A DNA stretch of 64,000 nt from positions 667,001-731,000 of the forward strand of contig OZ025839.1 in assembly GCA_964019425.1 (NCBI GenBank). Direction: 5' to 3'. How positions within the stretch are numbered: the first letter of the stretch is position 1; every line of letters starts with the position of its first letter. The position numbers and the translations under genes were made by a program. This DNA is from Flectonema sp. DT1601. Lineage: Eukaryota > Euglenozoa > Diplonemea > Diplonemida > Diplonemidae. Positions 62,784 to 64,000 of this stretch are shown in pieces. The notes beneath the pieces are model-generated. The model did not search any database, was not told the origin of the DNA, and saw only the letters and a program-made list of their open reading frames with translations.

Positions 62784-63576
62784 ATGCCGACCTTTATGCT
62801 CCCGATGGATAGCCTACCCGAGAAGATGCCGACAGGACAAGTAACTTTTGATGTGAATTTGATTGGAGGCGATGACGATGCTTCGTCCAGCTGTTCTTCT
62901 GCAGTTACTCAGGGAAGACAGCTTACAGCATTGTACTCTGATTCAGGGAGGGGAAAGCCTGTGGCATTCGGTGGTGAAATATTGCGACTGGAAAACAGAA
63001 TTGCGTCACTGAAGGCAAAAAGGACTGCCACAAACCGTCAATGTGACGCAATGACAAAAACAGCAGCTCAATTACATCAAATTATATTAAATCAACAGGA
63101 TAGCTACGCCCGCGCCTCTACTGAAATCACTCAGCTGCAAGAGAGGGCAGTACAACCCGATGCAGAGTTCTCGAAAATAAATAGCGCGTTACACATGGCC
63201 ATTGAGAGAAGTCAATGGGATGAGGGTGAAAGAAGCCGCAGCAGTAATTTGCGTCACATAACTAATTCTTGGAAAGACGTATGTCAGCAACCCGCTAGCT
63301 TTGAAAATATTCGCAGGTTGTTGTGACATTCAAGAAAATTGGCTTTCTTCAAATACCAACCTGAAGGCAGGCAGGGCAAGCCTGCAACTTGAATTTGCTG
63401 CGGACTGCGAGTTGAAGAATTGTTTCACCTCAGCAGCGCCGTTGCTTTATCGCGCAGACCAGATTCGAAACGAATCCCTTGTAATGTATCCTCTTATTCA
63501 GAATTATATTATTCCTACTGTGGATTATTTGTATGATTATTTTCAGCAGCGTAATACTTGTCTTGAAACTTTTTGA
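62784..63576 (+). CDS. Coiled-coil protein, exon structure uncertain
   Basis: The ATG at 62784 follows an acceptor TATTTCAACAG (AG 62755-62756). The first frame runs open to 63326; a second coding-like frame, shifted, continues to a stop at 63576. A phase-1 intron 63244-63316 (GTAATT...CGCAG) would join them into 239 residues, but GTAATT is atypical here. A one-base frame difference between the two parts is the alternative. The sequence has an acidic Ser-rich start (LIGGDDDASSSCSS) and a coiled coil near 70-130 (LRLENRIASLKAKRTATNRQ). The C-terminus is helical (LIQNYIIPTVDYLYDYF). No family recognised. Confidence 0.55.
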
Positions 63577-63697
63577 ATTCGACAGCTGCTATTTATCAAA
63601 TTATGTTACTGAGCTGAGACATTAGAAAGTGATAAAAGTTACCTTTCCATTCTTCAGAAGTATTTTATTATTATCTCACCACAAGTTATCTAACGAC

Positions 63698-64000
63698 ATG
63701 AATCAGTCGATGGTCAGACTTGTCACTCGTCGATTCACACCCACTTCGAGTCTGTCTCGTCAGAGCAGAACAGCCATTGGAAGGGGAGGACCAGATTTAG
63801 CCTGGAAAGAGACATTTCTCAGTCAGCAGTATCGCAGAGAAGGTCCCGTGAAGAAAAGACTTCAACAAATAAAGTTTGGAAAGGATGAGGAACGATTTGC
63901 TTCTGATAAAGAACTTCAGGAATCCAGAAAGCGAGTGATATCAACGAGGCACAGCAAGTGGCCGAAAGTACTAACTGCCGATCAGTTGAGTAATTTATTT
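63698..64000 (+). CDS. Probable mitochondrial protein, 3' end outside window
   Basis: ATG 63698 opens a frame that runs to the window edge (101 codons visible). The start MNQSMVRLVTRRFTPTSSLS is rich in Arg/Ser/Thr and lacks acids, a good mitochondrial presequence. The visible mature part is very basic (KKRLQQIKFGK, RKRVISTRHSKW), as in mitoribosomal proteins, but no family signature is visible. A TTCTTCAG acceptor ends at 63657. Confidence 0.6.
   Translation, partial: MNQSMVRLVTRRFTPTSSLSRQSRTAIGRGGPDLAWKETFLSQQYRREGPVKKRLQQIKFGKDEERFASDKELQESRKRVISTRHSKWPKVLTADQLSNLF

Overview
The window is nuclear DNA of a unicellular eukaryote. Genes are interrupted by short introns (mostly 63-102 nt, starting GTATGN/GTTTGT and ending CAG), and products include kinesin, ESCRT-II, ER and mitochondrial proteins and a sterol-desaturase relative. 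Stops TAA, TAG and TGA are all used normally. Every credible gene (about 28) lies on the + strand. Nearly every start codon follows, within about 5-65 nt, a pyrimidine-rich stretch ending in CAG or TAG. A 64-kb one-way array with a splice acceptor in front of each ORF looks like polycistronic transcription with spliced-leader trans-splicing. That points to Euglenozoa, probably an intron-bearing line such as a diplonemid, euglenid or deep kinetoplastid relative. The lineage is an inference, as no spliced-leader RNA gene was found.

Layout. 1-4728: 3' part of an eight-repeat IPT/TIG cell-surface protein. 5.8-8 kb: secreted GH18-like protein and a LYR-motif mitochondrial protein. 8.2-12.4 kb: an F-box/ankyrin-like protein and a divergent DnaK-type Hsp70. 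12.8-16.2 kb: two RING proteins. 18.2-29.7 kb: zinc-ribbon MAP3K-like kinase, twin galactose-binding-fold protein, possible myristoylated protein, ESCRT-II VPS25, EF-hand protein with a prenylation motif, GT61 glycosyltransferase with RDEL, and a coiled-coil protein. 30.6-30.75 kb: an isolated piece of large-subunit rRNA domain V. 30.9-49.5 kb: fatty-acid-hydroxylase/sterol-desaturase enzyme, a 1566-residue acidic repeat protein, a zinc finger-STAND NTPase-pentapeptide-repeat protein, a disordered repeat protein, and a polytopic membrane domain fused to a 3-beta-HSD-type dehydrogenase. 51.2-64 kb: small calpain-domain-III-like and RIIa-like proteins, a kinesin with a C-terminal FYVE finger, two likely mitochondrial proteins and several unrecognised coiled-coil proteins.

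The gene order shows no single pathway, as expected for constitutive polycistronic arrays. The closest functional pair is the sterol-desaturase relative and the 3-beta-HSD fusion, which belong to families acting together in sterol C4-demethylation. The least expected items are the rRNA piece, the fusion proteins at 38.6 and 47.0 kb, and the sharp difference between A/C-rich cis-intron 3' ends and pyrimidine-rich acceptors before start codons. Long AT-rich spacers with A and T homopolymers separate many genes; no transposon, LTR element, tRNA or CRISPR array was recognised.
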